From Mayamaea pseudoterrestris (Eukaryota > Bacillariophyta > Bacillariophyceae > Sellaphorales > Sellaphoraceae), in contig BROI01000003.1 in the NCBI GenBank assembly GCA_027923505.1, positions 1,302,001 to 1,366,000 on the forward strand: a stretch of 64,000 nucleotides of DNA, given 5' to 3'. Under the pieces are notes generated by a model. It saw only the letters and a program-made list of their open reading frames with translations, did no database searches and had not been told where the DNA came from. This document shows, piece after piece, positions 8,926 to 19,129 of this stretch (positions are counted from its first letter, which is position 1; every line of letters begins with the position of its first letter). The translations under genes were made by a program, and so were the position numbers.

Positions 8926-11630
8926 CTATGCCAATCCAGGTTGTAAGGGACCTTGAACATCCGTAGGCTCGTCGAGGTCAGTTTCGTTGTCATTCTTTAC
9001 GTCCTTTCGCAGCTTTTCCTTTCTCTGAATAAATTCAGCGTAAGCTGGATCAGCCTTGAAGGGCCTTGGTCCAATGAGCTGCAAAACGTCGTCATGCGTA
9101 ATAGTTTCGTTTGCTAGTAGCAGGTTTGCAACCTTGGCCACGTCCTCCTTCTTCTCCAACAGCAACGTCTTGATACGCTCAAAGGCTTCGTCAACAATCG
9201 CCCGAGCTTCTTCGTCCATTGCCTTTGCCGTCTTTTCCGAATATGGCCGGTCATCCCACATGGCATTAGGGTCCTTGGGAAATGACAACTGACCGAGCCG
9301 CGTGTTCATTCCGTACACTTGAATGGTGCTATACACCAGCCTAGTCACCTTCTTCAGATCATCCGAAGCTCCGGTAGTAACACGGCCAAAGAAAATCTCT
9401 TCCGCGGCTCGACCTGCCAACGTCATGCATACAATATCCATGATTTGTTCCTGTGTGCGCAGAAACACTTCCTTGGGAAGGTACTGGGCAAAGCCGAGCG
9501 CGCCGCTGGAGCGAGGAATAATGGTCACCTTGAGTAACGGGTCCGCGTGTTCCAAAAACCATCCTGCAACGGCATGTCCAGCTTCATGGTGCGCCACAAT
9601 ACTACGCTCCTCCTTGGACATTATCTTGTTACTTTCCAGTCCACCAATGATGCGGTCAGTCGCTTTTTCAAAATCGTCCAGCGTGACGGTCTCGCCCTTG
9701 CGACGCGCTGCTACAATCGCCGCTTCGTTGCAAATATTCGCAATGTCTGCACCGGCAAAACCAGGGGTCAATCCTGCAAGGCGTCCGGCAATATCTTCAA
9801 CGTCATCCGCAAGTTTAATGCCCGACAAATGGACTTTGAATATTTCTTTGCGCCCTTGCAGATCCGGCAGACCAACCATAATTTGACGATCAAATCGACC
9901 AGGTCGTGTCAAGGCTTGGTCAAGGATATCAACGCGGTTAGTACCAGCCAAAACGACAACTCCTGTACTTGGCGAAAATCCGTCCATTTCCACTAAAAGC
10001 TGATTCAGCGTATTCTCTCGCTCGTCATTTCCACCGACTCCTCCCCGCCCTCGTTGGCGGCCTACAGCATCAATTTCGTCTAAATGTAATAAAAAACCAT
10101 ATTAAAAAAGATGAGGATGTAACACGCAAGCATATAAAGATGAATTGCGAGCTGCACTTACCAATGAAAATGATACAAGGCGCGTGAGCTCGTGCCTCAC
10201 TGTCGTGTAACAGAAAGTGAGATTACTCGTTAAAGAAAACGACACACTTTCGCAATATGTAATACGTACCGGAACAAGTCCCTCACTCGTGACGGTCCGA
10301 CTCCAACAAACATTTCAATAAAATCAGAACCGCTAATGCTGTAAAACGGCACACCGGCTTCCCCAGCCACAGCCTTGGCCAGCAACGTCTTTCCGGTTCC
10401 TGGTGGTCCACATAACAATGCTCCCTTTGGAATCTTGGCTCCAAGCTTTGTGAATCGCTCCGAATCCTTCAAAAAATCGACAAACTCCATCACTTCCTTC
10501 TTCGCTTCCTCACAGCCAGCAACATTTCCAAAGTTGATGCTAACATCTTCACTAGCAATCTTTTTATGCGTCGACTTTCCAATCTGAAAGATACCACCCA
10601 TTCCACCCTTGCCGGCGCCGCCGGCACCACCCAATCCCCCGCTGGCGTAGCGCATCATGCCGAACAAGACCGCCGCCATTAACAGGCCCGGCACAATGCC
10701 TACCAACTCCCGCGCCAAACTGCTATCGGACATGTACTGGACGGGAACATCCTGCGATGGATCGCGGCCGAGTGCGCGCTGCGCTTCGTCCAGCTTGTGC
10801 TCGAAGGATTCAATCGATCCAATCGGCATGCGATAGTAGTTTGCGTTATTGTTGTTTCTATTGATCACGTCCATGGCAACCATGGAGGGTATTCCCGTGT
10901 TCATCTTGCTGCTGCTGCTACTTTCTGTGCCGTTTCCAAAGTCCATGGTGGTTGGTTCATTCTCGTGATGAGTCGTCTCAATGTTTCGACTCGACTGGTG
11001 TGATCGTCGCAGCTGTTCGTAGGATGATGCATTCGAAGAAGCGGCAGTCGTCGCTGCCGGCATGGGAGCCGGAACTGCGCCCGACACGAGACTACCATGA
11101 TCCGATGACGATAGTCCCTTGGCGTTTGAGCGCAAATAGACGCGCGCCGACTGTCGTTCATCCCCGTCACTTCCCTTGACCAAAATCTTGACGACATTTT
11201 GCTGCTGCAGGAGGCGCAAAAATTCGTGCCAGGAAATTTCACGCGGTATCATGCCAATGGATTGTGGATCGTCACTAGTGCTTTCGCGATAGTCCTTGGC
11301 CATGCCGAGTATAAACACGGCAAAGGCAACGCCGACGAGCCAATGGAGCATGCGATCAAAATCGTTGCCGCCTCCGCCTCCGCTGCCTCCATTATTGCCT
11401 TGGTTCTTGGATGACGATTTTCCGTCCTTGTTCAACGTCTTTTTCAGAAAATTGTCAAAGCCAGTACCAGGCTTTGGAGGTTTGATCCAGAGAGAGGAAA
11501 GGTCCGAAAGTGATGGCGTCAAGTAGGCTGCGGCAAGGGACGATGGTGCGGAAGGCTTGACGCGCGTGGCAAAGGATCGTCCCTGAAAGTGACGCCGCAG
11601 TCCTTTCATGATTATATTTGAAGATGACAT
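8926..11630 (-). CDS. Mitochondrial m-AAA protease (AFG3/FtsH family)
   Basis: Three exons: 11630-10270, 10199-10162 (38 bp) and 10079-8926; introns of 70 and 82 bp with GTACGT/ACAG and GTAAGT/TTAG ends. The 850-residue product opens with a basic, hydroxylated presequence ([17 protein letters not shown]) typical of mitochondria; in-frame starts at 11717 and 11738 exist. Next come a Gly-rich stretch, TM1 ([17 protein letters not shown]), an FtsH-extracellular-type domain, TM2 ([16 protein letters not shown]), Walker A GPPGTGKT (about 408-415), Walker B IIFIDEID spread over exons 2 and 3, the RPGRFDRQI region and the zinc site HEAGH (about 631-635) in a [20 protein letters not shown] context characteristic of AFG3/YTA12. 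The enzyme extracts and degrades inner-membrane proteins as a hexamer. Location is inferred from sequence. Confidence 0.93.
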
Positions 11631-11899
11631 GATGATTGTTAAGTTGGACTTGTTCGCGCTGTCGAACGACCAAGATGGCGCTTGCGGAGACGTGTGTGCT
11701 GATGTTGATCGTTCCATGGTGATCGAGTCACGATGCAAGAAAGGCTTGTCGTAGCGTGACTGTTTCTGTCTTTTCAGTGACGGTTCTACACAATGCGTGC
11801 GTCAGTTTCGCGGCGGCGGTTTTAGGGTTGAAGGCAAGCCACCATGATCGTTTCTCGACTGCCTGCCGCACAACTCTTCTTCGTCAATTCTTCGCCATC

Positions 11900-12694
11900 A
11901 TGATGCGTCTACTACTTGCTGCAATCGTGGCTTCCACAGTATCGGCCTTTGTGTCACAAGCAACGTCAAAAGCCTCGAGTCTGGCGGCGGTGGCACCCGA
12001 GAAGGAGATTGGTGTCCAGGCTCCCATTGGATTCTTCGAGTAAGTCGAACAGTCGACAGTATGTGGTACGCAATACATTAAAAAAAGACGCAATGAAACA
12101 AAACGCTGACCCTCCAACACTCTCTTGTTTTCAGCCCACTTGGATTCCTGAACAATGGACCATACGGTGATCGCGTGGAAAACTTTAGACATTACCGATC
12201 AGTTGAAGTCAAGGTATGCATGCATTCCAACGAATGAGAGAGCACAAGCGTTTATCAAACATTGCATTCTGATTCATTCTCTCTCAAACACTATTCTTCA
12301 GCACGGAAGAATTGCCATGGCCGCTACATTGGGCATGCTGGTGCAGGAGAACTACCGGTTCGCCGGCGACCTGAGTCCATCCGAGGGACTCAAGTTTGAG
12401 GATGTTCCCAATGGACTCGCCGCTTTGGACGTTGTTCCGCTTGCCGGATGGGTCCAAATGGCTGTTGTAATTGGATTGCACGAAGTCTTTATCAAGGAGC
12501 GTCCCAACAAGGCGCCCGGTAACTTTGGTACGGGATACTTTGGCGTGGCGCTGGACGACCAATCGGCCAAGCAGCTTCGCGCACTCAACGTGGAGGTGGC
12601 CAATGGACGCTTGGCCATGCTGGGAATATTGGGAATGTTCGCTTCCGAAAGTATTCACGGAGAAGCATTGTGGGAGACACAAATTCTTGGTTAA
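11900..12694 (+). CDS. Fucoxanthin-chlorophyll a/c binding (LHC) protein
   Basis: Exons 11900-12039, 12135-12213 and 12302-12694, introns of 95 and 88 bp, product 203 residues. The leader MMRLLLAAIVASTVSAF/V is a signal peptide with an A-F plastid motif. The first chlorophyll-binding helix carries E-V-K-H-G-R-I-A-M and the last carries E-V-A-N-G-R-L-A-M, the paired E-x-x-(H/N)-x-R signature of LHC proteins. A middle helix follows LAGWVQMAVVIGLHEV. The length and the PIGFFDPLGF entry are usual for the FCP group of red-lineage algae. The protein would sit in the thylakoid and bind chlorophyll a/c and fucoxanthin. It diverges from the AFG3 gene, with starts 269 bp apart. The subfamily (Lhcf, Lhcr or Lhcx) was not settled. 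Confidence 0.93.
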
Positions 12695-12893
12695 AGTCAT
12701 GTTAATAGTAAAAAGTGTTTTGTTCATTTGCCGGCTACACTGTCAGGCTGAGCGTGTTGCTGCCCTGGCATTGAGCGATAGCCATTCATGTACGCCTTGG
12801 CTCAGGCGATATACCTTTTCTACAACTACGGTACTACCGATAATGTTGGAGGAACTAAATCAAGAATGGCAGACGAACAGTTACTAATAAAAA

Positions 12894-13988
12894 CTAACAG
12901 CTGAGCGCCGACATGCGAAAGACCATGTCCTTCAGCAGCTCTTCGTCGTCAAAATCCGTCAAGCTTTCGCCCGCCGAGGCTTCCGAATCATCGCTGTCAT
13001 CGTCGTCTTCATCATTGTCCGTCGTGGTCATGTTGGCCGTCTCATCCTCGTCATCATCTTCCGAGTCGCTGTCAAAATCGGACGCGTCCAGTTGACCGGA
13101 TGCAATCACCGCGGCAAGCTCCAAGTTGTTTGCCACGCGCGGCTCCAACACGGGCACACTGTTGGGCGGCAACAAGCAAAGCGGTGGAACACCCTGCGTT
13201 TCCTCCAGCTTGGGCCAGAACACGTCAACGTTTGCCACAAAGTAGTTGCTCCACGCATTCTTGTTTATTGGGTCCTTGACGTAGTCCAGCGGCACGTTGC
13301 CGCGCTTATCCTTGACGTAGAACAGTCGCGCATCCTGCTGCAGCAGCATGGTCGCCAGTGCAAATACATCAGCATCAGCCTTCGGACACCAACAAAGATC
13401 GTGCAGCGGCGTGCGCCCATAGTCGTCCACCGTTTGCACCGACGCCCCGTTGCGCAGCAACGCGCGCGCCTGATCGACATGTCCCTTGCGGCAGACCATG
13501 TGCAGGAGCGACTCGGAGAAAATGTTGCAGGGATTGTTGGAGACGAGGTTGCTGTCAATGATTTCGCAAAAGGCTTGAATGTGGTTCTCGCGGACGAGCG
13601 ATTTCAAGTGCACCGTGTAGCTGGTCAATTGGAGCGGCGTTGGTGTGCGGCAGTAGGCCGTGTCTAAACCGGAGTGCGGCGTCGTGTCGTAGTTGCGCGG
13701 AAAGAGCAACGAGTCTAGCACGTCTTGGGGTTCTTGAAGCTCGGCACTTGCGTTGGCATGCTGGCTGCCATGCAAGTGTGAAATCAGTTGCTGTCGTGGA
13801 GAGGCCTTGCTTGTATCGGATGACGGCTCATTCACCGACTTGCCGCCACTGCGCTTGCGAATGAACCGTCGGGTGAATACCTTGAAAGCGGACTGGTCCG
13901 GTGGCGGCTTGTGGACTTCCTCGCCTCTGTTTGACGTGAGAAAGACTGCTTGAAGCGATGCGGGGATGCGAGATGAAAAGGTTGCCAT
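12894..13988 (-). CDS. Ankyrin-repeat protein with acidic tail
   Basis: Product of 364 residues from the start at 13988 (408 if 14120 is used). A basic N-terminal region (FTRRFIRKRSGGK) is followed by two or three ankyrin repeats: ESLLHMVCRKGHVDQARALL, DDYGRTPLHDLCW and KDKRGNVPLDYV. The repeat with DDYGRTPLHDLCW is typical of a large ankyrin family in diatoms. The C-terminus is a highly acidic Asp/Glu/Ser tract of about 60 residues. Ankyrin repeats mediate protein contacts; partner and pathway are unknown. No intron is needed. The tail ends 200 bp from the convergent FCP gene. Confidence 0.75.
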   Translation of the reverse strand: MATFSSRIPASLQAVFLTSNRGEEVHKPPPDQSAFKVFTRRFIRKRSGGKSVNEPSSDTSKASPRQQLISHLHGSQHANASAELQEPQDVLDSLLFPRNYDTTPHSGLDTAYCRTPTPLQLTSYTVHLKSLVRENHIQAFCEIIDSNLVSNNPCNIFSESLLHMVCRKGHVDQARALLRNGASVQTVDDYGRTPLHDLCWCPKADADVFALATMLLQQDARLFYVKDKRGNVPLDYVKDPINKNAWSNYFVANVDVFWPKLEETQGVPPLCLLPPNSVPVLEPRVANNLELAAVIASGQLDASDFDSDSEDDDEDETANMTTTDNDEDDDDSDDSEASAGESLTDFDDEELLKDMVFRMSALSC

Positions 13989-15005
13989 GTTTGCAACAGG
14001 ATGTATTGATCTGTGCGTTTGATGGAGTTGTGAGAGAAGGACGGAAAATTGATAGGGCGCCCTTCCTGATCGTACTTCCTTTGGCGGAGGTCCTGACTCT
14101 TTCCTCTGAATCAGCTGCAACGAAATGTAGCTCGAAATGTGCTTCTTTCACGGAATACTCACAATTTCTTATTGCCCGCGATTTCGGAACATTGTTCTTT
14201 TATTGCCTGACGTTTCTTTTTGATGCCGTCAGCAGTACGCACCACATGTCAAAACCGCCAGCGCAGTATGGCTGACGCGACGTACTGCAAGGGCCGACGA
14301 CGGAAGTGCAGCCTCGTTGATCTTGTTTCTTTCGGCGCAGCATGGCTGTTGGTTGAAACTTCAAACGTTGAAGGAGACGAATGACCGGTGAATAGCCTTT
14401 CACGAATACTCCGCGACGGAGTTGAAGAAAGATTAGCCTTGAAACGTCGACTAATCGTCATCAAGTAGTATCATAGTGCCTAGGCTTTGCAGTAAAGTAC
14501 TCCTAGGTTTTGGTAGGATAACCACACTACGGTAGTGCCTTCTGAAGTTCAATTTGAAGCAGCCCATTCAATTGGCCCCAATTTCAAGGTGTGCAGGGTA
14601 AAGCTAATTCCTCAGGTTGAGCTGACTTACAAACTATAGTGTTACTTTTTATTACGTTTTCTTGACAAGTAGCTGCTTTTGCTCCTACTCTACTGTACAT
14701 AGATACCAACAATGTTTTGATCATGCAAACTAAAGAAGAACGATGCTTAATTTGTCAACAGGTCGCGCAGAAGGCATCTTCTCCGCCTGCATGCCTTGCG
14801 TGCGACCAAGGCACGAACCAAAATTTTCTTCACCACCGCCAGAGGCTATTTACCACTTTGGTGACGGTATTATGAATCGGTGGTTTGATAGCCGAAGATG
14901 CCTACTAATTTCTCTTTCTAATGCAGTAACTCTAGATAAACTAACAATCTGTACCAGTATGTAACGTACACGTCGCTACTCGGCATTGTTTAGCAAGCGA
15001 GTCAT
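13989..15005. other. Intergenic, no gene seen
   Basis: About 1 kb between the starts of the ankyrin gene and the end of the second FCP gene. Only short open frames without low-complexity leader, domain or paralogue support occur. The first 130 bases may be 5' leader of the ankyrin gene. No tRNA-like or repeat structure was recognised. Confidence 0.5.
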
Positions 15006-15787
15006 TTAAAAGCCCTCATTGAAGTGGGTTGGGTATCCAAGGAAGTTGTTGAGAATGTATGGATCGTGGTTGTAAATGTTTTCGTGCACAATCAAACCAA
15101 TAATGCCCATTTGAGCGGCACGCCCGTTGTTCAATTCAATGGCGCGCTTTTCGTTGAGCTCCTCCTGCGATCCGCTCCACTTGAAGGTTCCCTTGCGCAT
15201 GTCTCCTGGAAAGTCGCCAGTGTCATCCTTCATGACGACTACCTCCAAGAGAGCAAAGGTGGCGGCGATTTGGATCCAGGTTTCGACTGGGATTTGCGGA
15301 AGTGCGGCCAAACCTGCGGGGATCTTTTCGAAACCGGGCAATCGAAGTCCAGCAGTCGTGGCGATGTGTCCAACGACGGCCATCTGCAAGAGAACACAAG
15401 ACGAGTGAATGATTGTATGAGTTACTTGGCTCGTTCATACGGTGTTTCGTCGACAATGACAATGATAATTTTCACGCACCATTGCTAATCGACCGTGCTT
15501 GATCTCAGCCGATCGCAGCTTCTTGAATTCAGCATCATCAGCTCCATCAAGAAAGTTTAAGGGATCCCAAAAGTTCAAAGGACGCTGAGTTAAACCAGAA
15601 AGACGAGTGTGTGAAGAAACTTTCTTCGACTCCAATGCGTTCAGGAGCAGGGGACAGCCATCCTTACCTGAACTCCAATTTCCTTTTCGTAGGCATTCGC
15701 AACAGCCGTTGACTTTGTCGCCTGTTGTTGCGGGGCAAAGGCTGCTGCGGAGGCAACGAGGGAAGCAAATACGGCAGTCTTCATCAT
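15006..15787 (-). CDS. Fucoxanthin-chlorophyll a/c binding (LHC) protein
   Basis: Exons 15787-15668, 15584-15480 and 15383-15006, with introns of 83 and 96 bp (GTAAGG/TCAG and GTGCGT/GCAG). The product has 200 residues. The leader is a signal peptide with the plastid motif SAAAF/APQQQ. Helix 1 carries E-I-K-H-G-R-L-A-M, the second helix is IQIAATFALLEVVVMKDD, and helix 3 carries E-L-N-N-G-R-A-A-Q-M. The stretch RPLNFWDPLNF and the KIPAGLAALPQIP segment are family-typical for FCPs. It differs clearly from the FCP at 11900-12694, so the two are not a recent duplicate. Expected in thylakoid antenna. It faces the fibrillin gene head to head. Confidence 0.93.
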
Positions 15788-16025
15788 GGTCAAGAATATG
15801 GAGCAGCAGTTGGCATTTGGCGCGTGACACTTGCGATGGAAGATTTGCTTCAAGTTCTCTTTTTAGGCGCATGTGCTCTGATTGGCTACCGTGTGATTAC
15901 GTCAGCATGGTTCGATGAGTCGAATGATGCGACCATGGACGAAGCGCCGTTTCTTCGTTTTCATTACGACAGAAAGTCAGACCAACTTACCAATCTGATC
16001 CCGTTATAAAGACTGAGACTTGAGA
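15788..16025. promoter_or_regulatory. Short divergent promoter of FCP and fibrillin genes
   Basis: Only 238 bp separate the two start codons. The interval contains an inverted CCAAT box (ATTGG, about 15881) and an ACGTCA half-site (15899-15904), the core of diatom CO2/cAMP-responsive elements. Both products are plastid proteins linked to light harvesting or thylakoid lipid bodies, so shared control is plausible but inferred. Confidence 0.4.
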
Positions 16026-16754
16026 ATGAAGTTCATTCCCCTTTTAGCTTTGTCATTGACGACTAGTTCGATCTCCAATGCCTTTGCATTCCAACTGGAA
16101 CAGCACACTTTTTCGTCTCGTCCATCATCAATTGTTCTTTCAGCTGCGACAGGAACCATGGACCTTACGTCGTCAATTCAATCCAACTTGGATACGCTTT
16201 ACAGAGCAGCAGAGACAAAGAAGGAGGATTCCAATGCCGTCTATCAAGCATTGTCGGATCTCGAAAAGAACATGCGACAACTGGCCAAGCAGGACGAAGC
16301 GGTCGCAAAGAACATGCTTGCTCAGCTGGATGGCGACTGGCGACTCGTCTTTACCACTGGAACAGCCAAAACGCAAGAACAAATGGGAAAGATCAATTAC
16401 TTTCCACTCAAGGCTGTGCAATCCTTTCGACCAGCTGAGAACTATATTGAGAACGGAATTTACATTGGCGATTTCTGTCTCGTCCGGTTTAGTGGAAACA
16501 TGGAGTTTGACGAACGCAAGCGCCGCATAGAATTCGACTTTGACACAATCTACTTTTTGAACTCGCTGGTGACAATACCGCTCAAGAAGGGGCAAGCCGC
16601 AGATTTGGGAAGTAAAAGTGGGCTTGGTTCCGATAGTAACGTTAAGAATGCCGAGCGAAACAAGAAACCCTTCTTCAATTGGATTTCGGCCGATGAAAAG
16701 ATTGCAACGGCAAGGGGTGGAGGTGGTGGACTTGCATTGTGGAAGAGAGTGTAG
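16026..16754 (+). CDS. Plastid lipid-associated protein (PAP/fibrillin)
   Basis: Single exon, 242 residues. The leader MKFIPLLALSLTTSSISNAF/AFQ is a signal peptide with the A-F plastid motif. The PAP/fibrillin domain shows its usual opening LDGDWRLVFTTG, the ENYIENGIYIGDF and FDERKRRIEFDFDTI strands, and the closing IATARGGGGGLALWKR, which matches the lipocalin-like family end (RG-x-GG...). Fibrillins associate with plastoglobules and thylakoids and take part in quinone and lipid handling and photoprotection. The gene is divergent from an FCP gene and convergent with the M6 protease gene. Confidence 0.88.
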   Translation: MKFIPLLALSLTTSSISNAFAFQLEQHTFSSRPSSIVLSAATGTMDLTSSIQSNLDTLYRAAETKKEDSNAVYQALSDLEKNMRQLAKQDEAVAKNMLAQLDGDWRLVFTTGTAKTQEQMGKINYFPLKAVQSFRPAENYIENGIYIGDFCLVRFSGNMEFDERKRRIEFDFDTIYFLNSLVTIPLKKGQAADLGSKSGLGSDSNVKNAERNKKPFFNWISADEKIATARGGGGGLALWKRV

Positions 16755-16924
16755 AGCATAACCATGAAGAGCTCTTGGTGTCACTTTTGGCTGGTGTTGC
16801 GGATGATAAACGAGAACCCGCGAAGGAGCTGTCTGTGCAGGTGCAGAACACGATCCTTTACTTGCAAAATATGCAGTTTATAAACATTACGCTGGAGTAG
16901 CTACAACGAACTTTCTTAAACTTT

Positions 16925-18735
16925 TTATGCTAGAAGGAAAGCCATAACTCCACCTAGTGCTGCGCCGGCAAACCCACCAGACCGACGGAAGGATGCTGAT
17001 GTCACTCCTGCCGGAGAGTTTCCTGTCGGGGCACCGGCTGTCGAATCTGCACCGTTGGCAGTGTCTGTAGGTGAAGATCCAGTCGATGGAGTAGGAACCG
17101 GCGCTGGCGCTGAAATCGAAGCCGACGGTGCAGCAATAGGACTTCGCGTCGCAGCTGCACCACCATCGGATCCCAATCCACTAATGGTGAAGGTCAAGCC
17201 TGAGTCGTCCATGCTGTCGATGGTAATTGTGATACCAGACGGCACAATGTTGCCACCTTGGTAGCTATCCGTGTTTGGATATGTATTGCCGTCAGTGTTT
17301 GGTCCAAGCGAGTCACCAGGCACGAATATATCGCCAATGTCACCAATATTAATTCCTTGCTCCAACTCGTACAGTCCATCCTTTTGCGCAATGGCCACCC
17401 GATAATGGTTTCCATTCTGAGGCCATCCCGACTGGCCGGGATAACCGCGGTTGTTCTGGCCATCAGCTTGGTAGTCAATATGCCATATCACCAAGCCGCT
17501 GCCGTAGAAGTTTGAATCAAAACTCACTGGAACACGATACTCGAGAACGAGAAACTCATCCGCTGGCCCCAACACTAATTTGTAGTAGTCAGGTGCAGTC
17601 GTCGATGGGCTGGCGGTGTAGGTGCCGTCAGATGAAATGGTGATCGGATCGATCCATGTTGTCATGAGCTTGCTCCACGGTCCCATGGATCCAGGATACT
17701 CGTCTGGTTTTCCAAGCGGACCAAAAGGATTGGACATCTGTGTGGCAAACGAGATTGATCTTTTGAGTATACGCGAACTGTGTGTTTTGTTGCTTGTGAT
17801 GGTAAACTGTATAGGAACTCACAATGTCATACCCGCCCACCCCGCCAACGTTGTTCGTCGTCTTGTCGTACAAGTCGACAGGTTTAGTGGTGTTCCGAAA
17901 GGCGTTGTATGTGTGGATGTGTTCATGCGTTGCCTATAAAAAGTGTGAGAGCGCATTGCTTGAGTTTGCGTTCAATGACATTGCCACAATTGCAAGAATA
18001 CTAACGAGTTCAACGTACAATTCCCATTCCGCATGGATTGCCATTGCATGTCCCAGTTAGCCCTGATGTAATGGAAAAGCCACTTAAACCAAAGTTGCCA
18101 TCGGCACTCTCCCAGCCGCCGCTAACTCGTTCACCGTTGTAGCCCCCACTAAAGATTCGATTCACAAATGTGGCTCCCGTTTCGCAGTCATCTCCCGGAA
18201 ACTCTGCCGGATAGCCCGAGTGAAATATGAAGAGCGAGTCAATCGTACCATCCCTATCCGAGTCGAACTGGCCCCAAAAGTCGAGCGAGTCAGTCCCCGT
18301 GCCAGCGAGCGCATCCAAGGCGTCGAGCTTGGGACGAAACATTTCGTGAATCGCTGGTTCTGTGATTTGGCCGCTCTTTCCTTGCGCGTAGTACGCTTCG
18401 GTGTTCGCCGTCGTGAACCAGTCTTCGACTTGACAAGTGGACTGGTAGAGTCCATACGATTGTTGCTTGAGGTATGGAGCAATCTTGTTGTTGCAAAGGT
18501 CGTCGTAGTAAGTGACATTTGGCAACACGCGATTCGCATGATCTGTGAAGCGAATGAGCAAGACGAGGGCTCGAATGGACGTTCCAAGGGCAGGACTGAG
18601 GTCTCTTTGATTTTGCTCGAGAGCGGTATCATGACTGTGAGCGTGTCGAAGTGGTTGATTGATGCTTGGGTTGGCAGCTGCAAGAGAAATGGTGTAAGTC
18701 GCCAAACTCATCAGTGCTGTTGCGAAGAACTTCAT
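16925..18735 (-). CDS. Secreted M6-like metalloprotease, C-terminally anchored
   Basis: Exons 18735-18019, 17933-17823 and 17737-16925 (two 85-bp introns) give 546 residues. A signal peptide (MSLATYTISLAAA) is followed by a domain with RALVLLIRFTDH, YG-LYQSTCQVEDWF and the calcium-like DSDRDGTIDSLFIFHSG. The zinc motif HEHIH (residues 242-246) lies at the start of exon 2, after GMGIAT. DLYD (259-262), GGYDIMSNPFGPLGKPDEY and a late beta-sandwich region follow, as in immune-inhibitor-A/M6 proteases. In M6 members the DLYD motif normally follows HExxH after five residues; here twelve intervene. The C-terminus is Pro/Ser/Thr-rich and ends in a hydrophobic stretch (FAGAALGGVMAFLLA) that suits a GPI or membrane anchor. 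Substrate unknown. Confidence 0.8.
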
Positions 18736-19129
18736 GATGGCTCGCGCAAACTCTTTGGCTGATCTGTAACTACTTGTTAAGTGATATGTTGAGCTTGTTT
18801 AATCTGTTGTACACTCTCAAACTCGTAACAAGACACAGTCAATGGAGTTGTTGGAAGGATTTCCTCCGTCGAGCGAGTTGATGGGTTGATGGGCTCGATT
18901 TCGCGGTCGTCGGGTCATTGTGAGCGAGACAGTGACCAGGGCAATGTTAAAAATATTAATCGTGCGAAAAAAGACAGTGACGTCGTTCCGGTAATGCAAG
19001 TCACGATGCGACATAAACAATGTGAAACGCAACCACGAGATTTCGAGCATGGGAACAATTCTTCTTTGCGGACGGGTCAAGGTACCTGTCGCGTTGTACA
19101 TTATATACGTAACTAAGCCAAACAAAAGC
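18736..19129. promoter_or_regulatory. Divergent intergenic region with CRE-like site
   Basis: A 394-bp head-to-head spacer between the M6 protease and the DnaJ gene. It holds TGACGTCG at 18978-18985 (a near-CRE) and a TATATA run at about 19102. No other feature is seen. Confidence 0.35.

Noticed and set aside
14743-14964. 73-codon ORF in the ankyrin/FCP spacer
   Set aside because: Short, no recognised features; length expected by chance.
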